64,000 bases of DNA from Elusimicrobiota bacterium (GTDB taxonomy: Bacteria; Elusimicrobiota; Elusimicrobia; UBA1565). Below the pieces are notes generated by a model. That model had not been told where the DNA came from and searched no databases. It saw only the letters and a list, made by a program, of their open reading frames with translations. The stretch covers positions 434,001-498,000 of the forward strand of contig JBAZVI010000001.1 of the NCBI GenBank assembly GCA_041660925.1, written 5' to 3'. A program made the translations under genes and the position numbers. This document shows, one piece after another, positions 24,681-32,124 of this stretch (within the stretch, counting starts at the first letter, position 1; every line of letters begins with the position of its first letter).

Positions 24681-24806
24681 TCATAAAGAATCGCTCGAGC
24701 TCCCCCAGCACATTACCCCCCTCCCCCTGCCCCCTCCCAAAGGACCCACCCCTCAATAGGCCTCCCGAGGGTGGTCGGCACCCCCCTTTCAGGGCATCCT
24801 TGGCGT

Positions 24807-25733
24807 ATGAATAGCCGGGGCCTCAAAACCCTCCTTAAAAGCGCCTCCTGCCTGGCGCTTTACAGCTTCCTGGCCGGAGTCCTCCCCGGCCCCGTTTTCG
24901 CGCAGCAGGCGGTCGTCCTCCCCGTCCCCGTCATCGCACCTGCGGCGGGCCTGAGCGCCGTAGGTGTGGTGCGAGCGGTGACCGATCCGCGCTCCATCGT
25001 GCCGATCGCCGCCCCCCTCGCCCAGAATCTGCAGGTTTCTCCCGTCACGACCCCCGCCCTGTCTCTCCCCACCGTGCTCCCCCTCTCCCACCTCGTGGGA
25101 GAGGAGGTACGGGGGGTGCGGGGGGCGCCGACCGCCTTCGAGGCGCCCCCCGCCGTCGGCCCCGTCTCCGCGAAGCCGCTGCACCTTCTCATCACCGGCG
25201 CCCCCGGCTCCGGGAAGACCACCTTCGGCAAGCTGCTCGCCAAGGATTACGGGATGGTGCACATCTCGGTCGGAGAGCTTCTGCGCGCGCAGGCCGGCTC
25301 CGTGCCCGGGCTCGCCGAGACCATGGCCAAGGGCGGCCTCGTGGACTCCGAGATCGTGCTCCGCATCGTGCGCGAGCGCCTCGCCCAGAAGGACGTCGTC
25401 GAACGCGGCTTCATCCTCGACGGCTTCCCCCGCCGCCTGGAGGAGGCCGGCGTCATCGAGGGCTGGATGAAGGACGGCGGCCGCATCGACGCGATGATCC
25501 AGCTCGAGGTCTCCGACGACGAGCTCCTGCGCCGCATCCTCGCGCGCGGCCGCATGGACGATTCCGAGGAGGTCTTCAGGAACCGGATGGAGATCTACCG
25601 GCGGCAGACGCGGCCGGTGCTGGAGCACTTCCGCGAACGCCTGCGCGTGCTCGAGGCGAAGACGGAGGGCTCGGACATCGGAGCCAACTACGCGAAAGTC
25701 CGGGCCCTTATCGAGTCCGCCCTCCCTCGGTAG
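24807..25733 (+). CDS. Adenylate kinase-like protein with signal peptide and linker
   Basis: 308 residues from ATG 24807. Residues 1-33 form a signal peptide ending near FAQQ, residues 34-125 are an Ala/Val/Pro linker, and the rest is an adenylate-kinase fold. The P-loop is GAPGSGKTT (about 131-139), with a following GELLRA, the NMP-binding FILDGFPRR and a short LID (ILARGRMDD, no zinc cysteines). Adenylate kinases are normally cytoplasmic, so the N-terminus is odd and would place it outside the cytoplasm if functional. The linker contains a palindromic-repeat peptide LPLSHLVGEEVRGVRG. Weak ribosome-binding site. It could instead act on other nucleoside monophosphates. Confidence 0.85.
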   Translation: MNSRGLKTLLKSASCLALYSFLAGVLPGPVFAQQAVVLPVPVIAPAAGLSAVGVVRAVTDPRSIVPIAAPLAQNLQVSPVTTPALSLPTVLPLSHLVGEEVRGVRGAPTAFEAPPAVGPVSAKPLHLLITGAPGSGKTTFGKLLAKDYGMVHISVGELLRAQAGSVPGLAETMAKGGLVDSEIVLRIVRERLAQKDVVERGFILDGFPRRLEEAGVIEGWMKDGGRIDAMIQLEVSDDELLRRILARGRMDDSEEVFRNRMEIYRRQTRPVLEHFRERLRVLEAKTEGSDIGANYAKVRALIESALPR

Positions 25734-25766
25734 GGACTCGATGCCTGGAATAGCTCGGTTAAGCAG

Positions 25767-25795
25767 AGCAGGGAATCCCTCCAGGATTCCCTGCT
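25767..25795. terminator. Bidirectional hairpin between convergent genes
   Basis: Perfect 12-bp arms AGCAGGGAATCC/GGATTCCCTGCT (25767-25778, 25784-25795). It sits between the adenylate-kinase gene and the minus-strand zincin gene, touching the latter's stop codon. Confidence 0.8.
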
Positions 25796-27611
25796 AATCC
25801 TTCCCGTACTTCTTCTCGAACTCGACCCAGTACGCGGGATGCTTCGCGCGGGACTCCTTCACCGCGGCCCAGAACTGCTCCCAAGTGAGGCTCCCCGCGG
25901 GACGCTCGCGCTTCGGAGCGGGGGTCGCCTTCAAGACCTTCGCGAGCGTCTGGCGGTCGCGCTCGTAGTCGGCCGAGTAGCCTTGGAACGCGGCGGAATC
26001 CCCCGCCTTCGCGAGCATCGTCGCCCACTCCTTGCCCTTCGGAGTCTCGAGCTGCGCGACCAGCATCCCGATCAACTGCTCCTGCTCCTCGCCGCCCTTG
26101 AGGAATTCGGGGTAGGACCTCAGCATCGCCGCGGCCTGCATCTGGAGCTCGGCGACGTCCTTGCCCCGGCCCTCCTTCTTCGCGAGGATGCTGAGCGCGT
26201 CGAGGGCGCGGGGAAGGCTGCGGGAGATGTTCTCGCGGGTCTCCTGATTGTCCTCGCGCAGCGCCTCGAGGCGGCTCTTGTACGCCGCGAGGGGCTCCTT
26301 CATCTCCGCGGGATCGAGCGTCCGGATGTAGGACGGAGAGCGCTTGATGTCGTCCCAGAACGCGTCGGGGTCCTGGTTCAGGGCGTTCGCCTCGTTGAGA
26401 TAGTCGTTGGACTTGCCTTTGTTGAGCCGCGCCGCGACGAGATAGCCGGTCTGGCGCGCGCGCTGCTCGTTGACGAAGGCGAGCTGATAAGGGATGGCTT
26501 CCTCGGGAGAGAGGCGCTTGAGCTGTGCGACGTTCACCAGGTGGCGGAACTCGTGGGCCATGTTCCCCGCGAGCATCGTGACCGCCATGTCCTGGTCCTT
26601 GAACTCGAGGTATTTCGAGCTGTAGTGATAGTCCGCTTTGTCGAGCGCCAGCGTGTACCTGGCCCTCCCGCGGGCCCCGAGGATACCCTCGACCCCGTCA
26701 CGCATCGAGATCGAGCTCCGCTCGCCGAAGTCCTCGGCGCGGACCTCGATCTTCACGCCCTTGCGCGTCCCCCTGGGTCCCAGCTCGTCGACGAGCTGGC
26801 GCAAAACCTCCCGACCCTCCGGCGTCGTCTGCATGAGCTCGAGCGCCTTGCGGGTCGTGCGCTGCTCCTTCCACTCCGGCCTGTCGAAGCTCGCGACGTA
26901 GGGCGCGAGCTCGTACTGGATCCGATCGAGCCAGCCCTTCGGCTTCTCTCCCACGTCCACGACCCGCTCGACCTCCTCCCAACTCAGCGGCTTCGTCTGC
27001 GGCGGCTGCTGCGGCATCGGCGCCGCCTTCAGCCGCAGGCCGGGCTGCGAGGGGTCCGGCGGGATCGGCTGAGCGAGGGCGGGAGGCAGCGGCTGGCCCG
27101 CAAGCGCGCCGCGCGACGGGGAGGCCGCCGGCTGGCCGCCCGGCAGGGACTCGCCCTGGGAGAGACCGAGCGCTTGAGCGTTGAGCTGCGCGCTGAGCTG
27201 GAGCTTGAGCCCCTGCTCCGGCTTCAGCGCGCGCGCATCGGCGCCGGAGGCGTCGGCCTTGCGAGCGGGCACGGCGCTCCGGGCCCGAGCTCCGAGGAGC
27301 TTGACGAGCCGGGTCGTCCGTGTCGCGTCGAGCCCGAGGTCCCGGGCCAGCGCGCGGACCTCCCCCTCGAAGACGGCGGGGGTCTTCCCTTCGGGGCGGC
27401 CGAGCGCGAGTTCCGCGGCCCGCGCGCGCAGGGCCGCGCTCTCGGCCGGGGCGGGCGGGAGCTCCCTGCCCGCGAGCAGGGCTTCGGCGAGGACGCCTTT
27501 GAAGTCCGCGGCTTCCGCCGCGACCGGCGGGGGGACGGGCGCGGCGGTGCTCTCCGCCCGGAGCGGCGCGGGCGAGAGCGCGAAGAGCAGTGCGGCGAGC
27601 AGGATCTTCAT
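25794..27611 (-). CDS. Exported zincin-like protein A (HEFRH)
   Basis: 605 residues. Signal peptide (1-19), Ala-rich helical region, Pro/Gln linker (about 150-205), then a domain with NMAHEFRHLVN: an H-E-x-x-H zinc motif at H353-H357. About 25 residues later FVNEQRARQTGYLVAARL offers a glutamate as a possible third ligand. The C-terminus has helices and ends near WEQFWAAVKESRAKHPAYW. The gene at 28164 is a paralogue with the same order of segments (about 585 residues), and a small gene sits between them. A metallopeptidase is the natural reading, but no named family was recognised. Confidence 0.8.
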   Translation of the reverse strand: MKILLAALLFALSPAPLRAESTAAPVPPPVAAEAADFKGVLAEALLAGRELPPAPAESAALRARAAELALGRPEGKTPAVFEGEVRALARDLGLDATRTTRLVKLLGARARSAVPARKADASGADARALKPEQGLKLQLSAQLNAQALGLSQGESLPGGQPAASPSRGALAGQPLPPALAQPIPPDPSQPGLRLKAAPMPQQPPQTKPLSWEEVERVVDVGEKPKGWLDRIQYELAPYVASFDRPEWKEQRTTRKALELMQTTPEGREVLRQLVDELGPRGTRKGVKIEVRAEDFGERSSISMRDGVEGILGARGRARYTLALDKADYHYSSKYLEFKDQDMAVTMLAGNMAHEFRHLVNVAQLKRLSPEEAIPYQLAFVNEQRARQTGYLVAARLNKGKSNDYLNEANALNQDPDAFWDDIKRSPSYIRTLDPAEMKEPLAAYKSRLEALREDNQETRENISRSLPRALDALSILAKKEGRGKDVAELQMQAAAMLRSYPEFLKGGEEQEQLIGMLVAQLETPKGKEWATMLAKAGDSAAFQGYSADYERDRQTLAKVLKATPAPKRERPAGSLTWEQFWAAVKESRAKHPAYWVEFEKKYGKD

Positions 27612-27654
27612 GGCGTCTTCCGATCCCCGTCGGCGGCCGTGCCGCCGGCGTCCT

Positions 27655-28167
27655 TCAGCGCAGACGGAAAACCTTCAGAAAAGCTTCCCACTCCGGCAGC
27701 CCCTTGGGCTTTTCCGGATACATCCGCGAGGTACTCTGGAAACGCAGCGCCCAGAACCCGTCCTTGAGGCGCAGGAGCACGACCTCCTCGTAGACCCAGT
27801 CCTTGCGTGGGAGCGCGTCGTCTCCCCCGAGACTGCGCTCGTAACTGCGCGCGAGGCGCTCGACCTTCTTCCCGGAGACCTCGACGGTCCCGGCCGGCTC
27901 GGCCTTCTTCATCGTCGCAAGGAACGCGAGGAAATCCTCGGGCCTGCGGTAGGCCGTGCCCGGGCCGTAGCGGGTGACGCTGATGCTGAGCCGGCCCTTG
28001 GAGAAGCGCTCTCCGCCGTCGGAGCCGGGCTTGCGCGTCCAGTCGGCCGGCGGCTTGCACTCGTAGGCCTTGGCGGCCGGGGACTGCGTCATGGCTTTCT
28101 CTCCCGCTGAAGACGGCATGGATGCCGCGGCGAGGGCGGCGAAGACGACGGCTAGCGCGGCGTTCAT
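27655..28167 (-). CDS. Small exported protein between two zincin-like genes
   Basis: 170 residues. Signal peptide (1-22), then a compact domain containing CKPPADWTRKPG, RLSISVTRYGPG, and a C-terminal WEAFLKVFRLR. No catalytic motif is apparent and the fold is not recognised. ATG at 28167 overlaps the stop of the 28164 gene (ATGA), so it is translated from the same mRNA as both zincin-like proteins. It could be an inhibitor, chaperone or substrate for them, which is inference from position only. Confidence 0.7.
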   Translation of the reverse strand: MNAALAVVFAALAAASMPSSAGEKAMTQSPAAKAYECKPPADWTRKPGSDGGERFSKGRLSISVTRYGPGTAYRRPEDFLAFLATMKKAEPAGTVEVSGKKVERLARSYERSLGGDDALPRKDWVYEEVVLLRLKDGFWALRFQSTSRMYPEKPKGLPEWEAFLKVFRLR

Positions 28168-29921
28168 TTCTCCTCCGGCAGCTTGAACTTCTTCAGGAAT
28201 CCGGTCCAGTACTGGGGATGCTCCTTCACCGACGTCTTCACGCGGGCCCAGAACTGGTCCCGGGTGAGCTGACCCGCCGGCGGTTTTGGAGCCGGCATCT
28301 TCTTCACCCGGAGCAAGTCTTCCAGATTCTTCTGGTCGCGGGCCAGATCGGCCTTGAGCCGCAGGAAGGCCTTCGAGTCCCCGGCCTCCCGTGTGCGGGC
28401 CAGCGCCTGGGCGAGGGCGGGGTCCTCCATCTGCTTGAGGAGCCCCTGGATGTCCCTCATCGCCGTCTCGAGATCCTTGAGGTCGTTGGGGATGGTCGCG
28501 GCCAGGACCCGGGCGTCGTTGCGCACGGTGTCGCCCTCGGGCCCGAGCCCTTCTTTCTTCGTCATGACGTCGAGCGCGCTCAGCAGCCGGGGGATCTTGA
28601 ACCGGACGAGCGGGAGATAGGTCTCCTGCTTCTCCTCCTCGAGCGCCTTCAGCCGGGCGCGGTAGGCCTTCACGGGGTCCTTCATCTCCTCGAGGTCCAG
28701 GTAGCGCGGATAGCCGGTGGTCTTCAAGTCGTCCCAGAAGGCGGCGGAATCTTGCCCGAGCGATGCCGCCTCCTGAGTGTGGTCGTTGGCCTTGTCCTTC
28801 GACAGGCGAGCGGCGACGAGATAACCGGTCTGCCGGGCGCGCTGTTCGTCGACGAAGGAGAGCTCGAAGCCGTCCTCCAGCGAGTCGGGGGAGAGGCGCT
28901 TGACCATCGCGCGATTGGCCAAGTGGCGGAACTCGTGGGCCATGTTCCCCGCGAGGAAGTCGACGACCGCCTCCCGATCCTTCATCTTGAGATACAACTC
29001 GTTGAATCCGTAGATGAGATCCTCGGTGTACGCCATGCCGCGGATGCCGACGACCCCCTCGTAGCCGTTGCTCCTGTCGATCGTGCTGCCCTCGAACTTC
29101 TCGGACCTCACGAGGATGGTCTTCCCTTGGCTCCCGAACTCGCCGATGAGCTGGCGCAGGACCTCGCGACCCTCGGGAGTCTGCTGCATCTTCTCGAGGG
29201 ATCTGCGCGTGACCTCCTCGGCGACGGCGGCGGGGCCCTGCGGACTTCGCAGCTCGCGGATGGCCGCGTCCAGCATGTCGCCGGTGCGGCCGGGAAGATA
29301 GGGCCGATGCCCGAACTTGAGGACCTTCTCGACCTCGCTCCAGGGCACAGGGGCGTCCGCGGAAGCGGCGTCCGGGAGCGCCGTCTTGGGCGGAGCCCGG
29401 CCGAAGGGCAGGTTCGCTCGCAGCACCCGCAAGGCCAAGACGGAGTCGGCCGCGACGACGCCTCCCTCGGGCGCGGCCTCGAAGTGCGCGACGCCGAGCG
29501 CGGCGGCGTGCGCGTCGAGGCTCCCGGAGACCGTCTTGTGGTCCTTCGCACCGAGACGACGGATGCGCTGAGCGTCGTCCTCCGGCTTCCACGCCTGCCC
29601 CTGCACGCGATCGCGCAGGTGCAGCAGGAGCCGCCCCGCGCGTTCGTCGCCGAGGCCGAGCGTCGAGCAGAAGGAGAGGATCCGGCTCTCGTACGCCTCT
29701 CGCGGCACGGTGGAGAGCCGCCCCTGGGAGAGGTCTCGGGCGTTCGCGCGCCAGGCGTCGAGGCCCTCCGGCGCCGGGGGCAGCTCGGCGTCCTCGAGCA
29801 GGGCGGAGGAAAGGCTGCCGGCGTACTCGGGGGAAGACGAAACCGCCGGCTGGGCGCGCACGACCCGCGCCGCCGGCAGGGCGAACAGGAAGACGAGCAA
29901 GGCGGCCGAGGGGGGTTTCAT
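28164..29921 (-). CDS. Exported zincin-like protein B (HEFRH)
   Basis: 585 residues. Same architecture as the 25794 protein: signal peptide (MKPPSAALLVFLFALPAARVVRA), helical region, then NMAHEFRHLAN with H329-E-F-R-H333, FVDEQRARQTGYLVAARL downstream, and a C-terminal RDQFWARVKTSVKEHPQYW. ATG at 29921 is chosen because the predicted -10 at 29944-29949 would overlap the upstream in-frame ATG at 29942. First gene of a three-gene operon. Both copies keep the zinc motif, so neither looks degenerate. Confidence 0.8.
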   Translation of the reverse strand: MKPPSAALLVFLFALPAARVVRAQPAVSSSPEYAGSLSSALLEDAELPPAPEGLDAWRANARDLSQGRLSTVPREAYESRILSFCSTLGLGDERAGRLLLHLRDRVQGQAWKPEDDAQRIRRLGAKDHKTVSGSLDAHAAALGVAHFEAAPEGGVVAADSVLALRVLRANLPFGRAPPKTALPDAASADAPVPWSEVEKVLKFGHRPYLPGRTGDMLDAAIRELRSPQGPAAVAEEVTRRSLEKMQQTPEGREVLRQLIGEFGSQGKTILVRSEKFEGSTIDRSNGYEGVVGIRGMAYTEDLIYGFNELYLKMKDREAVVDFLAGNMAHEFRHLANRAMVKRLSPDSLEDGFELSFVDEQRARQTGYLVAARLSKDKANDHTQEAASLGQDSAAFWDDLKTTGYPRYLDLEEMKDPVKAYRARLKALEEEKQETYLPLVRFKIPRLLSALDVMTKKEGLGPEGDTVRNDARVLAATIPNDLKDLETAMRDIQGLLKQMEDPALAQALARTREAGDSKAFLRLKADLARDQKNLEDLLRVKKMPAPKPPAGQLTRDQFWARVKTSVKEHPQYWTGFLKKFKLPEEK

Positions 29922-29943
29922 CGGGGTAGCCGGCCTCTCCATG

Positions 29944-29972
29944 AGTATAGGCCCGGCATGGGCTCTGCGCAA
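29944..29972 (-). promoter_or_regulatory. Promoter of the zincin-like operon
   Basis: Minus strand: TTGCGC (29967-29972), 17-bp spacer, TATACT (29944-29949). Predicted transcription start near 29937, so the leader before the ATG at 29921 is very short. Confidence 0.6.
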
Positions 29973-30099
29973 GGTCTTTTTTCGGGGGCTTCCCGGAGGT
30001 TTCCCCGTCGGAGGATCCCGGAGAGTAACAACCATGATACCTGTCCTATCACCCGTGTGAATGGACGTCCGGCTCTCCGTCTGTTACATCCTTGGTAAG

Positions 30100-30210
30100 G
30101 CATCGTCCAGGGCACAACCGGGGAAACCCGGTGCCGCAAAGCCACGGGGCTACAGAGAGAGCCGGACGCCGCGAACGACACCCTCCAAGCCAGCCGGGCT
30201 GCCGAGCAAA
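30100..30210 (+). ncRNA. GEMM (c-di-GMP-I type) riboswitch
   Basis: The conserved GEMM aptamer elements are present in order: CCAGGGCACAACC, a short stem capped by a GAAA tetraloop (GGGGAAACCC), the highly conserved CGCAAAGCCACGGGGC, and a second arm with CCAGCCGGGCTGCCG. The middle G of AGGG corresponds to the ligand-contacting G20 of the Vc2 aptamer, which favours c-di-GMP over the cyclic AMP-GMP variant, though some family members are promiscuous. It lies upstream of the CsgG/FlgO-like gene on the same strand. Exact ends are approximate. Confidence 0.92.
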
Positions 30211-30214
30211 GCCG

Positions 30215-30234
30215 GGCCCCCCGCAAGGGGGGCC
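30215..30234 (+). promoter_or_regulatory. Hairpin likely forming the riboswitch expression platform
   Basis: Perfect 8-bp stem GGCCCCCC/GGGGGGCC with GCAA loop (30215-30222, 30227-30234) immediately after the aptamer and about 40 nt before the GTG start. No T-run follows, so control may be by another structure or by access to the GGGGGGAG ribosome-binding site. Confidence 0.55.
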
Positions 30235-30276
30235 GAGCGCACGGCAGCCCGTCGCTGGAAGTTCCGGGGGGAGAGG

Positions 30277-31167
30277 GTGTCGAAGAACGGGGTCCGGTCC
30301 TTGTTCCTTACCTGCGCCGCCGCAGCGCTGCTCGCCGCTCCCCCCTCCTGCGCCGCCGATCCCTACGAGAAGTCCGCCAAAGCCATCTCCCGCATCGCCG
30401 AGCGCGCGCTCAAGCGCCGCGTCGCGGTGCTGCCGTTCCTCCCGGTGGCGGGAACGGACACCCGCGGGTCCATGGCCCTGGCCGAACGCATCACGGCCCA
30501 CCTGAGCCGACAGCCGGGCATCGAAGTCGTCGAGCGCACCCTCCTCGAGAAGGTCCTGCGCGAGCAGGGCCTCGCGCAGCAGGGCGTCCTCGACGGCCGC
30601 CAGTCGGACAAGGTCGGCCGCGTGCTCGGGGTGGACTGCCTCCTCACCGGCTCCATCCTCGGTCTTGGAGACGGCCGCATCGAAGTGAACGCCCGCCTCA
30701 TCGACGCGGTCACCGCCCGGGTACTGGGCGCCGAGACGCTGCAGGTCCGACGCGACTGGGACGAGTCGGGCTTCGGCGGCCTGGACGTGGTGGTGCTCCC
30801 GCCCGACCTCGGGGAGGCCGGGCCGCTCGCCCTGCCCGGGGAGGGCGCGCTGCGCGACGCGCTCGGAGGAGGGAAGGCCGGCTGCGAGGATTGGGAGGCC
30901 CGGTCGGACCGGCTGCAGGCCACCGTGCTCGAGCTCAAAGCGCGCTTCTGGGCCGCCCGCCTGCGCGAGCCCTCCTTCTCCGCCCACGGGCTCACGCGCA
31001 ACCCCGGCTCCGAGGTCCGGAGCATCGCCCTGCGCCAGGACCTCTACCGGCGCATCCGAGAGCTCTACGAGCAGGAGGGCGTCCGCAAGCCGAGCGTGGA
31101 GGAGATGCAGGGCGCCTCGGACGCGGACCAGGCCGCCGAGGACCTGCGCGCGCGCTGCGACCGATGA
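30277..31167 (+). CDS. Exported CsgG/FlgO-like protein under GEMM control
   Basis: 296 residues from GTG 30277, preceded by GGGGGGAGAG. The longer open frame only runs through the riboswitch. Signal peptide (about 1-25), then a domain resembling CsgG/FlgO/TolB-N-type periplasmic modules. RRVAVLPFLPV is followed by ERITAHLSRQPGIEVVERTLLEKVLREQ and by a VLGVDCLLTGSIL...VNARLIDAVTARVLG segment. CsgG-type proteins form outer-membrane secretion pores or assemble with flagellar/OM structures. A c-di-GMP switch fits a role in surface attachment or export. No lipobox Cys is at the right place for a lipoprotein. A hairpin follows the stop. Confidence 0.85.
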   Translation: MSKNGVRSLFLTCAAAALLAAPPSCAADPYEKSAKAISRIAERALKRRVAVLPFLPVAGTDTRGSMALAERITAHLSRQPGIEVVERTLLEKVLREQGLAQQGVLDGRQSDKVGRVLGVDCLLTGSILGLGDGRIEVNARLIDAVTARVLGAETLQVRRDWDESGFGGLDVVVLPPDLGEAGPLALPGEGALRDALGGGKAGCEDWEARSDRLQATVLELKARFWAARLREPSFSAHGLTRNPGSEVRSIALRQDLYRRIRELYEQEGVRKPSVEEMQGASDADQAAEDLRARCDR

Positions 31168-31169
31168 GG

Positions 31170-31198
31170 GCCGGGAATCCTGAACGGGGATTCCCGGC
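31170..31198 (+). terminator. Hairpin after the CsgG/FlgO-like gene
   Basis: 11-bp perfect stem GCCGGGAATCC/GGATTCCCGGC (31170-31180, 31188-31198), two nt past the stop, followed by GGGGTTTAAAC. Confidence 0.7.
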
Positions 31199-31238
31199 GG
31201 GGTTTAAACAAGATGCCTCGAGCGTACTGGGGTGGCGT

Positions 31239-31376
31239 ATGGACCTAATGGATGAGAATCTGCTGGTGTTGGATATCCGGGAAGGGATGCCGTTGGTCTT
31301 GGCGATTCCCGAGGACCAGCCCCCCATCTACGGTTCCTGGGACGGGCAGGTCTACGAGGTCGTGGGTTCGGCTTAA
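31239..31376 (+). CDS. Possible 45-residue protein
   Basis: ATG 31239 to stop at 31376, 45 residues, acidic with a hydrophobic core: MDLMDENLLVLDIREG at the start and YEVVGSA at the end. It lies between two terminator-like hairpins with GGGGTGG before the ATG as a weak ribosome-binding site. An in-frame ATG at 31248 is an alternative start. The even codon pattern favours a real gene but I recognise no family. It could equally be chance. Confidence 0.4.
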   Translation: MDLMDENLLVLDIREGMPLVLAIPEDQPPIYGSWDGQVYEVVGSA

Positions 31377-31385
31377 ACTCACCCT

Positions 31386-31420
31386 CGCTCGCCGCTGAAC
31401 CGTCGGATCAGCGGCGAGCG
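31386..31420. terminator. Bidirectional hairpin
   Basis: 13-bp perfect arms (31386-31398, 31408-31420), 9-nt loop. The right arm covers the stop codon of the minus-strand glycosyltransferase gene. Confidence 0.7.
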
Positions 31421-32124
31421 AACCGCTTGAGCGAGAGCCCGGCCAGGGCGGCGAAGAACTGTCCGGCCACCCGCGCGTCGAGCTTGCTCTCCCCCAGGGT
31501 CCGCGGACGGAAGACGTAGCCCACCTCTCCGGTCTGCGCGCCCGGGGGAAGGTTCTGCAGCAGGTCCATGAGGATCTTGAAGCCCTTCGGCGTCAGACGG
31601 GGCGCCGCGGCCAGGAAGGCGCTGCGCTCGACGAGGAAGAAGCCGCTCATGAGGTCGCTGGAGCCGCGGGAGAGCAGCAGCGAGGAGAGCAGGTTCGCGG
31701 CGCGGCTGATGAGTCGACGCGTGCGGCCCCACCCTTCGATGCCGCCGCCCGGCGCGTGCCGGGAGCCGACCACGAGCTGGAGTCCGCGCGCGCGGGCGAG
31801 CTCGAGCATGGCGGGGAGCCGGCTCTCGTCGTGCTGGAGGTCCGCGTCCAGGACGGCCAGGTACTCCCCCCGCGCGAGCGCGAAGGCCTCGAGGACGGCC
31901 GGGTAGAGCCCGCGTTCGCGCGTCCGGCGCAGGCTGCGCAGGGCGGGATAGCGGGCGGACAGCTCGGAGGCGATCCGCCAGGTCCCGTCGGGGGAGTCGT
32001 CGTCGGCGACGATGGTCTCGTGCGGGATCCCCTGGAGCGCGCGCTCGAGCCGCTCGACGATGAGCGGCACGTTCGCGGCCTCGTTGTAAGTCGGCAGGAC
32101 GACGCTCAGCAGGACTCCGCTCAT
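31408..32124 (-). CDS. Family 2 glycosyltransferase, polyprenyl-phosphate hexose synthase (DPM1-like)
   Basis: 238 residues, GT-A fold. SVVLPTYNEAANVPLIVERL, VADDDSPDGT and the metal-binding LDADLQHDE are the DPM1/polyprenol-phosphate mannosyltransferase hallmarks, with FFLVERSAF and a GFKILMDLL segment further on. No transmembrane tail, as in short DPM1 forms. ATG at 32124 overlaps the stop of the GT39-like gene (ATGA). It likely transfers a hexose from a nucleotide sugar to a polyprenyl phosphate, feeding the adjacent membrane glycosyltransferase. Confidence 0.88.
   Translation of the reverse strand: MSGVLLSVVLPTYNEAANVPLIVERLERALQGIPHETIVADDDSPDGTWRIASELSARYPALRSLRRTRERGLYPAVLEAFALARGEYLAVLDADLQHDESRLPAMLELARARGLQLVVGSRHAPGGGIEGWGRTRRLISRAANLLSSLLLSRGSSDLMSGFFLVERSAFLAAAPRLTPKGFKILMDLLQNLPPGAQTGEVGYVFRPRTLGESKLDARVAGQFFAALAGLSLKRFARR

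Noticed and set aside
30061..30276. N-terminal extension of the CsgG/FlgO-like protein
   Set aside because: This DNA is the GEMM aptamer and expression platform; the signal peptide begins at the GTG 30277.
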